Source: CAYPKW01 sp964411425
Lineage (GTDB): Bacteria > Pseudomonadota > Alphaproteobacteria > Dongiales > Dongiaceae
Direction of reading: 5' to 3'
Length of the DNA: 64,000 nt
Assembly: GCA_964411425.1 (NCBI GenBank)
Contig: CAYPKW010000005.1
Span: 17,176 to 81,175, forward strand
Part shown: in pieces, positions 7,819-15,393 of the stretch
Layout: every line of letters begins with the position of its first letter
How positions within the stretch are numbered: the first letter of the stretch is position 1
The notes under the pieces: generated by a model
The model's database searches: none
Told to the model about the DNA's origin: nothing
Seen by the model: the letters and a program-made list of their open reading frames with translations, nothing else
Translations under genes and position numbers: made by a program

Positions 7819-8525
7819 CAGAATTTCTCGACCCACGGCCTGAGGTCGAGTTCCAGCGTCCAGGCGCTGCGCGGCTGCAGGTGCAGTTGCCAAAATGTCT
7901 CGGCGATGGCGTCGGGGTCGAGCAGCGCGTCGGCGCCCCGATCGGCGCGCCGCCGCCCGGGGCGGTGCTCGGCCTCGATCTGCCCGTCGATGACGACATG
8001 GGCGACGTGGATGCCCCGCGGTCCCAGCTCGCGCGCCATGCTCTGCGCCAACGCCCGCAGTCCGAACTTGCCGACCGCCAGGTTGACGAAACCAGCGCTG
8101 CCGCGCAGCGCGGCGGTGGCGCCGGTGAACAGCACGGTGCCGGAGCCCCGCGCCGCCATGCGGCGGGCGGCCTCGCGGCCGACCAGGAAGCCGCCCAGGC
8201 AGCCGATGCGCCATGCCTGCTCGAACTCCTCAGCGCCGGTCTCCAGCACCGTCCCGGGCCGGTAGCTGCCGGCGTTGTAGACCACGAGATCGGGATCGCC
8301 CAACTCGTCGCCGATCCGCTCGAACAGCCGCACCACCTCGCCCTCGCGGGTCGCATCGCACGGGTACGCCCGCGCCCCGATCTCGCCGGCCAGCCGCTGC
8401 AACGGCTCAGGCCCGCGGGCGGCCACCGCGGTGGCTGCGCCTGCGCGCGCGAAGCGGCGTGCCAGCGCCGCCCCGAGACCGCGCCCCGCTCCCACCACCA
8501 GGGCGATTTTTTTCCGTTCCGGCAT
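7818..8525 (-). CDS. SDR-family oxidoreductase with altered catalytic site
   Basis: This 235-residue short-chain dehydrogenase/reductase has the NAD(P)-binding motif VVGAGRGLGAALA at residues 10-22 and NAG near residue 86. In the catalytic region the sequence is SAGFVNLAVGKFGLRALAQ: the lysine is present, but the usual Tyr four residues before it is Leu. This substitution type occurs in an SDR subgroup with the ELGPxGIHVAHVVIDG signature, also present here, so it is probably not a recent mutation. The product may use a different acid or may act without classical SDR chemistry. It is the first gene of the operon. The ATG is at 8525, with a TTAACCAT motif (reverse strand) about 50 bp upstream. 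Confidence 0.88.
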   Translation of the reverse strand: MPERKKIALVVGAGRGLGAALARRFARAGAATAVAARGPEPLQRLAGEIGARAYPCDATREGEVVRLFERIGDELGDPDLVVYNAGSYRPGTVLETGAEEFEQAWRIGCLGGFLVGREAARRMAARGSGTVLFTGATAALRGSAGFVNLAVGKFGLRALAQSMARELGPRGIHVAHVVIDGQIEAEHRPGRRRADRGADALLDPDAIAETFWQLHLQPRSAWTLELDLRPWVEKF

Positions 8526-8903
8526 TTTCTTGCTCTCGCTCGCCGCTCCCTTGGGCCGAGGCTAACGCCCGATATGGTTAACGGGAAGAGAGATCTTGCC
8601 GGCCGCCGGGCCGGCCCGCGACTAGCCCTGTCCTCGATCCCGTCGCGGTTTTCCGCCGGTTCGTTCGATTCCCATAAAATTTTATCTGAATTGCTGCAAG
8701 TAATAAATCAGAGTTCCGCAGGTATTTCTTGGTGTGCCTTCAATCCGCCGTAGGACAATGCAGCCAATGCTCGGATTAACCTGTCGTTCATGCCTGGGTG
8801 CGACTGTGGCGCATCCGATACTTCGGAAGCGATGAGTTCAAGGTTTGCGGCCGAGTTCGGACCTGACAGTAGACGCATAACATGCTTTAGGAGGATCTTA
8901 GAC
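8526..8903. other. Intergenic region between the SDR operon and the pilin gene
   Basis: This is a 378-bp divergent region. It is less G+C-rich than its surroundings near 8675-8710 (CCCATAAAATTTTATCTG, a near-palindrome). It holds a TATGGTTAAC motif at 8573-8582 pointing toward the SDR operon. Short reading frames on both strands cross it, but none has a ribosome-binding site or a recognisable product. The promoters of both flanking transcripts probably lie here. Confidence 0.6.
8574..8581 (-). promoter_or_regulatory. TTAACCAT motif (CtrA half-site-like) upstream of SDR operon
   Basis: The sequence on the minus strand is GTTAACCATA, about 50 bp before the SDR start codon. The octamer TTAACCAT matches the half-site recognised by the alphaproteobacterial cell-cycle regulator CtrA. 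Two further copies occur in intergenic DNA at 36701 and 63557. One octamer alone is weak evidence. Confidence 0.3.
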
Positions 8904-9080
8904 ATGTTGAGGACCCTGCGTACTTTCCTGCGGGACGAGTCGGGCGTCACGGCGATCGAGTATGGCCTCATCGCCGCCCTGGTGGCCGTCGCCTGCATCA
9001 TCGCCCTGACTTTCGTCGGCAACGAGCTCGAGGCCGTGTTCAACGAGGTCGGCAGCGAGCTCGACAGCGCCGTGACCTAA
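8904..9080 (+). CDS. Flp/Fap-family pilin
   Basis: This is a 58-residue class IVb pilin subunit for tight-adherence (Tad/Flp) pili. The short leader ends RDESG and is followed by the mature start VTAIEYGLIAALVAVACII, which has the Glu at position +5 typical of type IV pilins and a hydrophobic polymerisation helix. Prepilin peptidase should cut after the Gly at residue 14. An AGGAGG site at 8889-8894 lies 9 bp before the ATG, so longer upstream frames are not needed. No other tad, cpa or rcp gene is visible in the window, so this is a stand-alone pilin locus whose secretion machinery must lie elsewhere. Confidence 0.95.
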   Translation: MLRTLRTFLRDESGVTAIEYGLIAALVAVACIIALTFVGNELEAVFNEVGSELDSAVT

Positions 9081-9092
9081 AGAGGTACCCTG

Positions 9093-9113
9093 GCCCGCGC
9101 TCGTCGCGCGGGC
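9093..9113 (+). terminator. Hairpin after the pilin gene
   Basis: A perfect 8-bp stem (GCCCGCGC / GCGCGGGC) with a five-base loop begins 12 bp after the pilin stop. There is no T-run, so it may stabilise the mRNA 3' end rather than terminate. Confidence 0.5.
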
Positions 9114-9125
9114 AAGGGCGTCGAT

Positions 9126-9166
9126 GACCGGGGCCGGCTTGCGTCCCCCGGCCTCCGGCCCCGGTC
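9126..9166 (+). repeat. 12-bp perfect inverted repeat
   Basis: Arms GACCGGGGCCGG (9126-9137) and CCGGCCCCGGTC (9155-9166) are separated by 17 bp. It lies between two other hairpins, so the pilin gene is followed by three stem-loops in 120 bp. Confidence 0.5.
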
Positions 9167-9178
9167 CTTCGACCCGGC

Positions 9179-9219
9179 AAGAGCCCGGCCGCGCGCCAGC
9201 GTGGCCGGGCTCTTCGTTT
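9179..9219 (+). terminator. Rho-independent-type terminator
   Basis: A 12-bp perfect stem (AAGAGCCCGGCC / GGCCGGGCTCTT) with a 12-base loop is followed by CGTTTG. This is the best terminator candidate downstream of the pilin gene. Confidence 0.6.
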
Positions 9220-9298
9220 GCGGCGCCGCTGCCGCGGTGACCCTGTTGGCGGACCGGCGGCTTCGTTATGGTGGAGTCGACCTTCGGGTGGTCCCCGC

Positions 9299-10462
9299 AT
9301 GACCGAGACGCGGCATAGGGCGGCGCTGCGCCTGTCGCTGTTCTATATCGCCATCTTCTCGTTCATCGGCATCGCCATGCCGTTCTGGCCGGTCTGGCTC
9401 GAGGCGAAGGGGCTGGCCGCCGGGGCGATCGGGGTTCTGCTGGCGCTGCCGATGTGGGTGCGCGTCTTGGCCACGCCCCTCGTCGCCGCCTTCGCCGACC
9501 GGTTCGGCGAGGTGCGCCGGCCGCTTGTCCTGTTGTCGCTGGGCAGTCTCGCAGCCTATGCGCTGTTTCTCTTCGCCGACCGGTTCTGGTCCTTGTTCGC
9601 GTTGACGGTGGTCTCGGCCGCCCTGCTGGCGCCGATCATGCCACTGGCCGACGCCCTGACCGTGCGGCTCGCGGCGGCCGGGCGCCTCGACTACGGGCGG
9701 GTGCGGCTGTGGGGTTCGCTGTCCTTCATCGTCGCCGCCATAGCCGGCGGCCGGTACCTCGCCGATCGGCCGGCCGACACGATCCTCGCTCTCATGCTCG
9801 CCGGCCTGGCGCTCACCGCCTTCGGCGCCGTGGCCTTGCCCGACCGCCGCCAGGCGTCGCCTGCGCGGCTCGGTCACGGAATACTGCGATTGATCGCCGA
9901 CCGGCGCGTGCTGCTGCTGCTCGCCGCCGGCGGCTTGATCCAGTCGAGCCACGCCGCGCTGTTCGGCTTCGGCAGTCTGTACTGGCTGGCGGCCGGGCGG
10001 GCGCCGGACACCGTGGGCTGGCTGTGGGCGATCGGCGTGGCGGCGGAGATCGCGCTGTTCGCCGTCGGGGGCGCGCTGCTGCGCCGGCTGGGGCCCGCGC
10101 GGCTGCTGATGCTGGGCGGCGCCGCGGCCGTGGTGCGCTGGCTCGCCATCGCCGCCAGCGCCGATCTCGTCCTGCTCGTCTTCGCCCAGGCGCTGCACGC
10201 GGGCAGCTTCGCCGCCAGTCATCTGGCGGCCATGGACTTCCTTGCCCGCTTCGCCCCGGCGGGGTCCGCGTCGAGCGCCCAGTCGCTCTACGCCGCCGTC
10301 TCCTGGGGAGCGATCTTCGGGCTCAGCATGCTGCTGGCCGGCTATCTCTACCAGACCATCGGGGCGGGCGCCTTCCTCGCCATGGCCGGGCTCGCTCTTG
10401 CCGGCACCTTGACGGCCGCTATGCTGGAGCGTCTTGCCCCGCAGCACGGAGATCGGCCATGA
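9299..10462 (+). CDS. MFS transporter, HcaT/LacY-like
   Basis: This 387-residue polytopic protein has twelve hydrophobic segments and the short MFS_1-like architecture of the phenylpropionate permease HcaT and oligosaccharide/H+ symporters. It has an early [12 protein letters not shown] segment, the loop signature [10 protein letters not shown] between helices 2 and 3, and [12 protein letters not shown] typical of the HcaT group. The substrate is unknown. The ATG at 9299 follows CCTTCGGGTGGT with no strong ribosome-binding site; the frame is open further upstream but only across the terminator region. Its stop overlaps the upp start as ATGA, so the two are translationally coupled and a nucleobase or nucleoside cargo is conceivable, though unproven. 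Confidence 0.88.
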   Translation: MTETRHRAALRLSLFYIAIFSFIGIAMPFWPVWLEAKGLAAGAIGVLLALPMWVRVLATPLVAAFADRFGEVRRPLVLLSLGSLAAYALFLFADRFWSLFALTVVSAALLAPIMPLADALTVRLAAAGRLDYGRVRLWGSLSFIVAAIAGGRYLADRPADTILALMLAGLALTAFGAVALPDRRQASPARLGHGILRLIADRRVLLLLAAGGLIQSSHAALFGFGSLYWLAAGRAPDTVGWLWAIGVAAEIALFAVGGALLRRLGPARLLMLGGAAAVVRWLAIAASADLVLLVFAQALHAGSFAASHLAAMDFLARFAPAGSASSAQSLYAAVSWGAIFGLSMLLAGYLYQTIGAGAFLAMAGLALAGTLTAAMLERLAPQHGDRP

Positions 10463-11112
10463 GCGCCTTGCCGCGTCGCTTCCCGCAACTTCGCCTGCTC
10501 GACCACCCGCTCATCCAGCACAAGCTCACGCTGATGCGCGACAAGCGCACGCCCACCATCCTGTTTCGCCAGTTGCTGCGCGAGGTCGCGCTGCTAATGG
10601 GCTACGAGGTGACCCGCGCGCTGCCGATCACGAGCGAGCGTATCGAGACGCCGCTCGCCGCCATGGACGCGCCGGTGATCGCCGGCCGGAAGGTGGCGGT
10701 GGTGTCGATCCTGCGCGCCGGGCTCGGCATGGCGGAGGGCCTCATGGAGCTGATTCCGCCGGCGCGCGTCGGGCACATCGGGCTGTACCGCGACCCGGCG
10801 AGCAAGCGGCCGGTCGAGTACTTCGTCAAGCTGCCGGAACCCGAGGGCCGGCTGTTCATCCTGGTCGATCCGATGCTGGCGACCGGTTACTCGGCGGTGG
10901 CCGCGGTGGACATCCTGAACCGGCGCGGCATCGGCGACGCCAATATCAGGTTCCTGGCGCTGGTCACCGTGCCGGAGGGCATGCAGGTGTTCGAGGCGGC
11001 GCACCCGAGCATCCCGGTGTTCGCCGCGGCGCTCGACGACCATCTGGACGGGCACGCCTACATCGTGCCCGGTCTGGGCGACGCCGGCGACCGGCTGTTC
11101 GGCACGAAGTAG
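10459..11112 (+). CDS. upp: Uracil phosphoribosyltransferase
   Basis: This 217-residue enzyme converts uracil and PRPP to UMP in pyrimidine salvage. The hallmark PRPP-binding strand-loop [14 protein letters not shown] lies at residues 134-147, the early SILRAGLGM motif near residue 77, and the uracil-binding [16 protein letters not shown] at the C-terminus. The length is normal for the family. The ATG overlaps the transporter stop by four bases. Downstream, a decayed island begins within about 150 bp. Confidence 0.97.
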   Translation: MSALPRRFPQLRLLDHPLIQHKLTLMRDKRTPTILFRQLLREVALLMGYEVTRALPITSERIETPLAAMDAPVIAGRKVAVVSILRAGLGMAEGLMELIPPARVGHIGLYRDPASKRPVEYFVKLPEPEGRLFILVDPMLATGYSAVAAVDILNRRGIGDANIRFLALVTVPEGMQVFEAAHPSIPVFAAALDDHLDGHAYIVPGLGDAGDRLFGTK

Positions 11113-11262
11113 CTACCCGCGTTCGGCGCGCAGGCTCAATTCATCGAGGCGCGCGGCAAGCCTTTGGCCGACCGCGCCGCCGTCGCCGCGAATGTTCTTC
11201 TGGAAGATCAGCTTGAGCGCGTCGAGATGGGTGCGGACCAGAAATGCGTCCGATTTCGTTAA
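11113..11262 (-). pseudogene. C-terminal remnant of an unrecognised gene
   Basis: The minus strand has an open frame ending at TAG 11113-11115 that reads KSDAFLVRTHLDALKLIFQK and continues to an Arg/Glu-rich end, LDELSLRAERG. It has the amino-acid balance of real protein rather than an antisense shadow, but no start codon: the frame runs upstream into the repeat cluster at 11261. It is best explained as the tail of a gene cut off by the insertion that brought the repeats. The family is not recognised. Confidence 0.35.
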
Positions 11263-11424
11263 CAGTGCAGATTTCGGTGACAGTGCATTAAATTAACCGA
11301 CTCTACGCTTCATTATGTTGGCGGGCATTAAGTGCACTGTCACCGTAACCCTGTCACCGTAATCCTGTCACCGTAATCCCCTGTCACCGTAATCCCGTAA
11401 TCCTAAGTGCACTGTCACCGTAAT
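11261..11424. repeat. Inverted and tandem CTGTCACCGTAAT repeats
   Basis: Five direct copies of CTGTCACCGTAA(T) lie at 11337, 11351, 11365, 11381 and 11412 with 1-18 bp gaps. The first and last are preceded by AAGTGCA. On the left, TTCGGTGACAGTGCATTAA (11273-11291) is the inverse of the right-hand TTAAGTGCACTGTCACCG. The pattern looks like the ends, or multiplied end-binding sites, of a lost insertion sequence. The core between the arms is AT-richer than the genome. Confidence 0.65.
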
Positions 11425-11431
11425 CCCGCCG

Positions 11432-11894
11432 ATCGATGCGACGATCGAGCGCTACGGCCCGCCGACGACGGAGATCCGCGACACGGAGGTGGTGCGGACC
11501 TGGCCCGTGGCGCCGATCCCGCTGGCCGAGCTGGTGGACGCCAAGCAGGACCAGTTCGACGGCTACCGGGACGGCCTGGCCGAAGCGCGGGTTCGCCTGG
11601 AACGGGAAGATGTTCGCGATCGACGAGCGGACGGTCCGCAACATCGTCGGCACCCTTTCGATAGCGCTGGCCGCCCAGGCGAACCCGGCTCTGTGGTCCG
11701 CCGACTTCGTGTGGATCGCCGAGGACAATACCCGCGTGCCGATGACGCCGGGTCAGGTGATCGCCTTCGCCAAGGTCGCCTTCGACGCGCGGCGCAAGGC
11801 GATCATGATCGGCTGGAGCCACAAGGACGCGGTGGCGAAGCTCACCGATGCGAAGGCGATCCTCGGCTACGACTTCTCCGGCGGGTGGGTGTGA
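11432..11894 (+). pseudogene. Frameshifted phage-tail-like protein with DUF4376-like C-terminus
   Basis: Two frames read as one protein. From 11432 to about 11590 the product is IDATIERYGPPTTEIRDTEV...DAKQDQFDGYRDGLAEA. It then continues in the next frame as RGFAWNGKMFAIDERTVRNI to the stop at 11892-11894. The second half resembles DUF4376-type domains found in phage tail or baseplate-associated proteins (WNG...FAIDERTVRNIVGTLSIAL, then an I-x-W-T/S-x-D-like segment and a helical end). A one-base indel near 11575-11590 breaks it, and the N-terminus is lost in the repeats. It is a prophage remnant. The 3' end overlaps the convergent CoiA-like gene by about 28 bp. Confidence 0.6.
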
Positions 11895-12715
11895 GGGTCG
11901 CTCGTCGATTGCAAAGAAACGTACCGGCAGTCGGGTAGCCGATAATGCAGGAACGGCCGGCCCCACGGGCGGCGACGGATCGCGATCACGCCGGCCCGGC
12001 GTCTCCGGAGCACCACGCGCTGGCTGCCAGCTCGAATTCTCTGGAGGACGGTGAGTTCAACCCACCGCCTAGACGCATACTCGTAACCTCCACCGACTTG
12101 GAGGTCGCCAGAGGAATCATACCACTCGCTGTCGGGGACATGGATGTAGTGGGGCGAGAATCTTGCAAGGGCAAGCTCACCGTTCGACACGTCGTAGAAC
12201 CAGATCATCCCCTCTTGAAGCTCTGCCAGCCAACGGTGGTACGGCCGGGCCGAGAACCGCTCGAAGTGGGCCCCCGCATGGCCCAGCTTTTGAAAGTCCA
12301 ACATGGGCAGCCACCAGACCGCATGACCCATCGCGGCGAGTCGGATTGTGCGGCGCTCGATCTGGTTCAAGTCGATGTTGCTGTGCTGCAGTTCCACGGC
12401 AACGCTACGCCCACGATGGCGTACAAGGAGATCAGGGTGGCTGTTCCCGCCTTCGAGAAACAAGAACGGCTCCACCTCGACGTCGTAGCCGGCTGCTCGC
12501 AGTTCTGCCGCGAGACGCGCCTTCGCTTGAAGGTGAGCCAAGGTCTCGCCGGCACCATAACTGCAGATGGTCAGTGGCCGGTGGGCGAAGTGCGGAACGA
12601 CGATCCGGCCCTGCTTCAGAATGAGGGATTCGTCGCATTCCGGGCATCGATGATCATCGCCTCGCCTTGCAAGAGACGCCTCTATTGGTTCGCCGTCGAG
12701 CCTAGCCGTAAGCAT
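11867..12715 (-). CDS. CoiA-like competence/nuclease family protein
   Basis: This 282-residue protein resembles the CoiA family. It has an N-terminal zinc-finger-like pair (RCPECDESL near residues 23-31, then HFAHRP), followed by a restriction-endonuclease-like core with HPDLLVRHRG and VAVELQHSNID near residues 93-112 (the D...ExQ pattern of PD-(D/E)XK nucleases). In Gram-positives CoiA acts in transformation, but proteins of this type in proteobacteria are common on mobile islands, and here the neighbours are phage remnants and a broken DNA methylase. The reading frame is intact. Codon use (many AGG, TCA, GGA) is unlike the core genes. A nuclease role is inference from the motif. Confidence 0.7.
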   Translation of the reverse strand: MLTARLDGEPIEASLARRGDDHRCPECDESLILKQGRIVVPHFAHRPLTICSYGAGETLAHLQAKARLAAELRAAGYDVEVEPFLFLEGGNSHPDLLVRHRGRSVAVELQHSNIDLNQIERRTIRLAAMGHAVWWLPMLDFQKLGHAGAHFERFSARPYHRWLAELQEGMIWFYDVSNGELALARFSPHYIHVPDSEWYDSSGDLQVGGGYEYASRRWVELTVLQRIRAGSQRVVLRRRRAGVIAIRRRPWGRPFLHYRLPDCRYVSLQSTSDPHTHPPEKS

Positions 12716-12863
12716 TCACCCCTCGCCGCATCGAGCCGGCGGGGGCCGGGCTGTTGGCACAGCCCGAACCGCGGAGTGACGCTCCGCATGACCAGAACCG
12801 GCCACGTCCTGGCCACCCCGCCACCGGTGTGCACCGGCGGGGAAACGACAGGATTCCTCGGTC
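12716..12863. other. Intergenic spacer within the decayed island
   Basis: This is 148 bp between the CoiA-like gene and the methylase pseudogene. It contains an imperfect palindrome around 12818-12845 (CCCCGCC...GGCGGGG) that superficially recalls a CRISPR repeat hairpin but is present once. No gene is seen. Confidence 0.5.
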
Positions 12864-13679
12864 ATGGAGTCGATGCGGGATGTCCGCCCCGTTCTACCGG
12901 TCGCACCCTGCATCGGAGGAAAGCGCAACCTCGCCCGGCGCCTGGCCACGCTGATCGACGAGACGCCCCATACGACCTACGTGGAGGGCTTCGTCGGCAT
13001 GGGTGGCGTGTTCTTTCGGCGCCGAAGAGTTCCTCAATCGGAGGTAGTGAACGACTGGAACCGCGACGTCGCAACCTTGTTCCGCGTGCTGCAGCGGCAT
13101 TATGTCCCCTTCATCGACATGCTCCGCTACCAGCTAACGAGCCGCGCAGAGTTCGAGCGGCTAACAGAGACGGACCCAAAGACCGTAACGGACCTGGAGC
13201 GTGCGGCGCGTTTCCTCTACATCCAGCGCACCTCAATCGGGGGTCGCGTGCGTAGCCCAACCTTCGGTGTTTCTCTTGACCGGCCTGCTTGATTCGACGT
13301 GACCAGGCTGGGGCCGTTGTTGCAGGACGTCCATGAGAGACTAGCTGGCGTGGTGATCGAGTGCCTGCCATATCAGGAGGCGATCGCGCGCTACGATCGT
13401 CTGGGAACGCTGTTCTACCTCGATCCGCCCTATTGGGGCTCGGAATCGGACTACGGTCAGGGTCTGTTCGGGCGGGAGGATTTCGCCCGGCTGGCCGAGC
13501 TGCTGCGCGGGGTACGCCGACGGTTCATCCTGTCCCTCAACGACGTGGCCGAGGTGAGACGGCTATTTCGAGGATTCGGCGTCAAAGCGATCCAGACGAG
13601 TTACAGCATCGGCGGTTGGACCGGCGCCCGGAAAGCGGCCGGCGAGCTGATCATCTCCGGCCCGCGCCGGCGCCGTTAA
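12864..13679 (+). pseudogene. D12-class adenine-specific DNA methyltransferase broken by a nonsense codon
   Basis: The reading frame would encode a Dam-like N6-adenine methyltransferase of about 271 residues. The SAM-binding FxGGK-type motif is PCIGGKRNLA near residue 15, TYVEGFVGMGGVFF follows, and the catalytic DPPYWG motif lies in the second half (LFYLDPPYWGSESD). Both halves are in the same frame but are separated by TGA at 13290-13292, where CGA (Arg) is expected in the context RPA-R-FDVTRL. A single C-to-T change explains it. Unless read through, the product lacks the catalytic DPPY part. Phage or island origin is likely from its neighbours. Confidence 0.8.
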
Positions 13680-13754
13680 CAGCGTCGTTGAACCGCCGTT
13701 CCAGGCGGGGTAGAGAGGCCTTCAAATGCCGGCTGGACCCCCGCTACCGGGACT

Positions 13755-13793
13755 GCGCAAATCAAGTGTCCAAAGTGTGCAAATCAAGTGTCG
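13755..13793 (+). repeat. Direct repeat at the island's right edge
   Basis: GCAAATCAAGTGTC occurs at 13756-13769 and again at 13780-13793. It sits just before the MttB-like gene, where the decayed island ends. It may be left over from an insertion sequence end; no matching copy was seen at the left edge. Confidence 0.4.
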
Positions 13794-13819
13794 CGCTACA
13801 CTGAACCGGGCCGCCGCCC

Positions 13820-15361
13820 ATGACGTCCGAGGAGACAAGGGCGGCGGGGCGCGAACGGCGCCGGGCGCGGCGCGAGGGCGGGTTTCGCCAGCCGCCCTGG
13901 CGCAATCTCACCAATCCCTATCGGCCGATCGAAGTGCTGGACGAGGACCGGCTCGAGCGCATCCACGACGCCTCGATGCGTATCCTGGAGACGATCGGCC
14001 TCGAAATCCTCGGCGACGAGGCGCTCGACATCCTCGAGCGCCACGGCGCCGCGGTCGACCGCTCGACGCGGCGCGCCCGCCTCGATCGCGCCTTGGTCGC
14101 CGAGTGCGTCGCCAAGGCGCCGCGCGAATTCACCCTCTATTCCCGCGATCCGCGGCGCGACCTCGTGATCGGCGGCCGCAACGTCGTGTTCAGCGCGGTC
14201 TCGGGCGCGCCCAATTGCGCCGACCTCGACCGCGGTCGCCGACCCGGCAGCTACGCCGACTTTTGCGACCTTTTGCGGCTCACCCACAGCCTCAACGTCA
14301 TCCACGGCGCTTCCGGCTATCCGGTGGAGCCGATCGACCTGCCGCCGGCGACGCGCCATCTCGACGCCCATTACGCCTTCATCACGCTCACCGACCGCGT
14401 GTGGCAGCCCTCGGCGATCGGCCGCCACCGGGTCGAGGACGGCATCGCCATGAATTGCATCGCGCGGAACATCGACCGCGAGCAGTTGGCGCGGAAGCCC
14501 GGCCTCATCACCGTCGTCAACACGAACTCGCCGCTCAAGGTCGACGGGCCGATGCTGGACGGCCTCACGGCCATGGTGCGGGCGGGCCAGGCGGTGGCGG
14601 TGACGCCATTCACGCTGGCCGGCGCCATGGCGCCCGTCACGCTCGCGGGCGCGCTCGCGTTGCAGAACGCCGAGGCGCTCGGCATCATCGCCTTCGCCCA
14701 GATGGTGGCTCCGGGCGCCCCGATGCTCTATGGCGGCTTCACCTCGAACGTCGACATGAAGAGTGGCGCCCCCGCCTTCGGCACCCCGGAGTACACGCGC
14801 GCGGCAATGGCCGGCGGGCAGCTCGCGCGCCGCTATGGGCTGCCGTACCGCTCGTCCAACGCCTGCGCCGCCAATGCGGTCGACGCCCAGGCGGCGTACG
14901 AATCCGAAATGTCGGTGTGGGGCGCGGTGATGGGCGGCGCCAACCTCGTCAAGCACGGTGCCGGCTGGATGGAGGGCGGGCTGGTCGCCTCCTTCGAGAA
15001 GTTCATCGTCGATGCCGAAATCCTGCAGATGATGGCGGAGTTCCTGCAGCCCCTCGAAGTCAACGACGACACGCTTGCGCTCGACACCATCGCCGAGGTC
15101 GGGCCGGGGGGACATTTCTTCGGCACCGCGCACACGCTCGCCCGCTACGAGACCGCGTTCTACGCGCCCATCCTCTCCGACTGGCGCAACTTCGAGACTT
15201 GGCGCGAGGCCGGGGCCGAGGACACCGCGCGCCGCGCCAACGCCATCTGGAAGAAGCTGCTGGCCGAATATCAGCCGCCGCCCTTGGACCCCGCCATCGA
15301 CGAGGCGCTCAAGGACTACGTCGCCCGGCGCAAGGCGGAGGGCGGCATCGGCGCTGGTTAG
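13820..15361 (+). CDS. MttB-superfamily (trimethylamine methyltransferase-like) corrinoid methyltransferase, non-pyrrolysine
   Basis: This 513-residue protein of the MttB superfamily is a TIM barrel that moves a methyl group from a quaternary or tertiary amine to a corrinoid protein. The frame is continuous with no in-frame TAG, so it is a non-pyrrolysine member like MtgB. Such enzymes act on betaines and related quaternary amines. Typical segments are the N-terminal NPYRPIEVLDEDRLERIHDA, the core SGAPN near residue 131, and the late GPGGHFFGTAHTLARYETAFY. No corrinoid protein or methylcobamide:THF methyltransferase gene lies next to it. The amidase follows 32 bp downstream and a MaoC gene after that. 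The exact substrate is unknown. Confidence 0.9.
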   Translation: MTSEETRAAGRERRRARREGGFRQPPWRNLTNPYRPIEVLDEDRLERIHDASMRILETIGLEILGDEALDILERHGAAVDRSTRRARLDRALVAECVAKAPREFTLYSRDPRRDLVIGGRNVVFSAVSGAPNCADLDRGRRPGSYADFCDLLRLTHSLNVIHGASGYPVEPIDLPPATRHLDAHYAFITLTDRVWQPSAIGRHRVEDGIAMNCIARNIDREQLARKPGLITVVNTNSPLKVDGPMLDGLTAMVRAGQAVAVTPFTLAGAMAPVTLAGALALQNAEALGIIAFAQMVAPGAPMLYGGFTSNVDMKSGAPAFGTPEYTRAAMAGGQLARRYGLPYRSSNACAANAVDAQAAYESEMSVWGAVMGGANLVKHGAGWMEGGLVASFEKFIVDAEILQMMAEFLQPLEVNDDTLALDTIAEVGPGGHFFGTAHTLARYETAFYAPILSDWRNFETWREAGAEDTARRANAIWKKLLAEYQPPPLDPAIDEALKDYVARRKAEGGIGAG

Positions 15362-15393
15362 CGGCGCTCGCTGGCCGGACCGGACCGAAGAAG

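Noticed and set aside
8655..8690. tRNA T-arm-like GGTTCGTTCGATTCCC
   Set aside because: No acceptor, D-arm or anticodon stem can be folded around it.
9454..11112. 552-codon frame joining the MFS region to upp
   Set aside because: The part before 10459 is a shadow frame of the transporter; upp starts at 10459.
12818..12846. Single CRISPR-repeat-like hairpin near 12.8 kb
   Set aside because: It occurs once, with no array and no cas genes.
13820..15361. Pyrrolysine-containing MttB
   Set aside because: No in-frame TAG occurs in the gene and no pyl genes are in the window.
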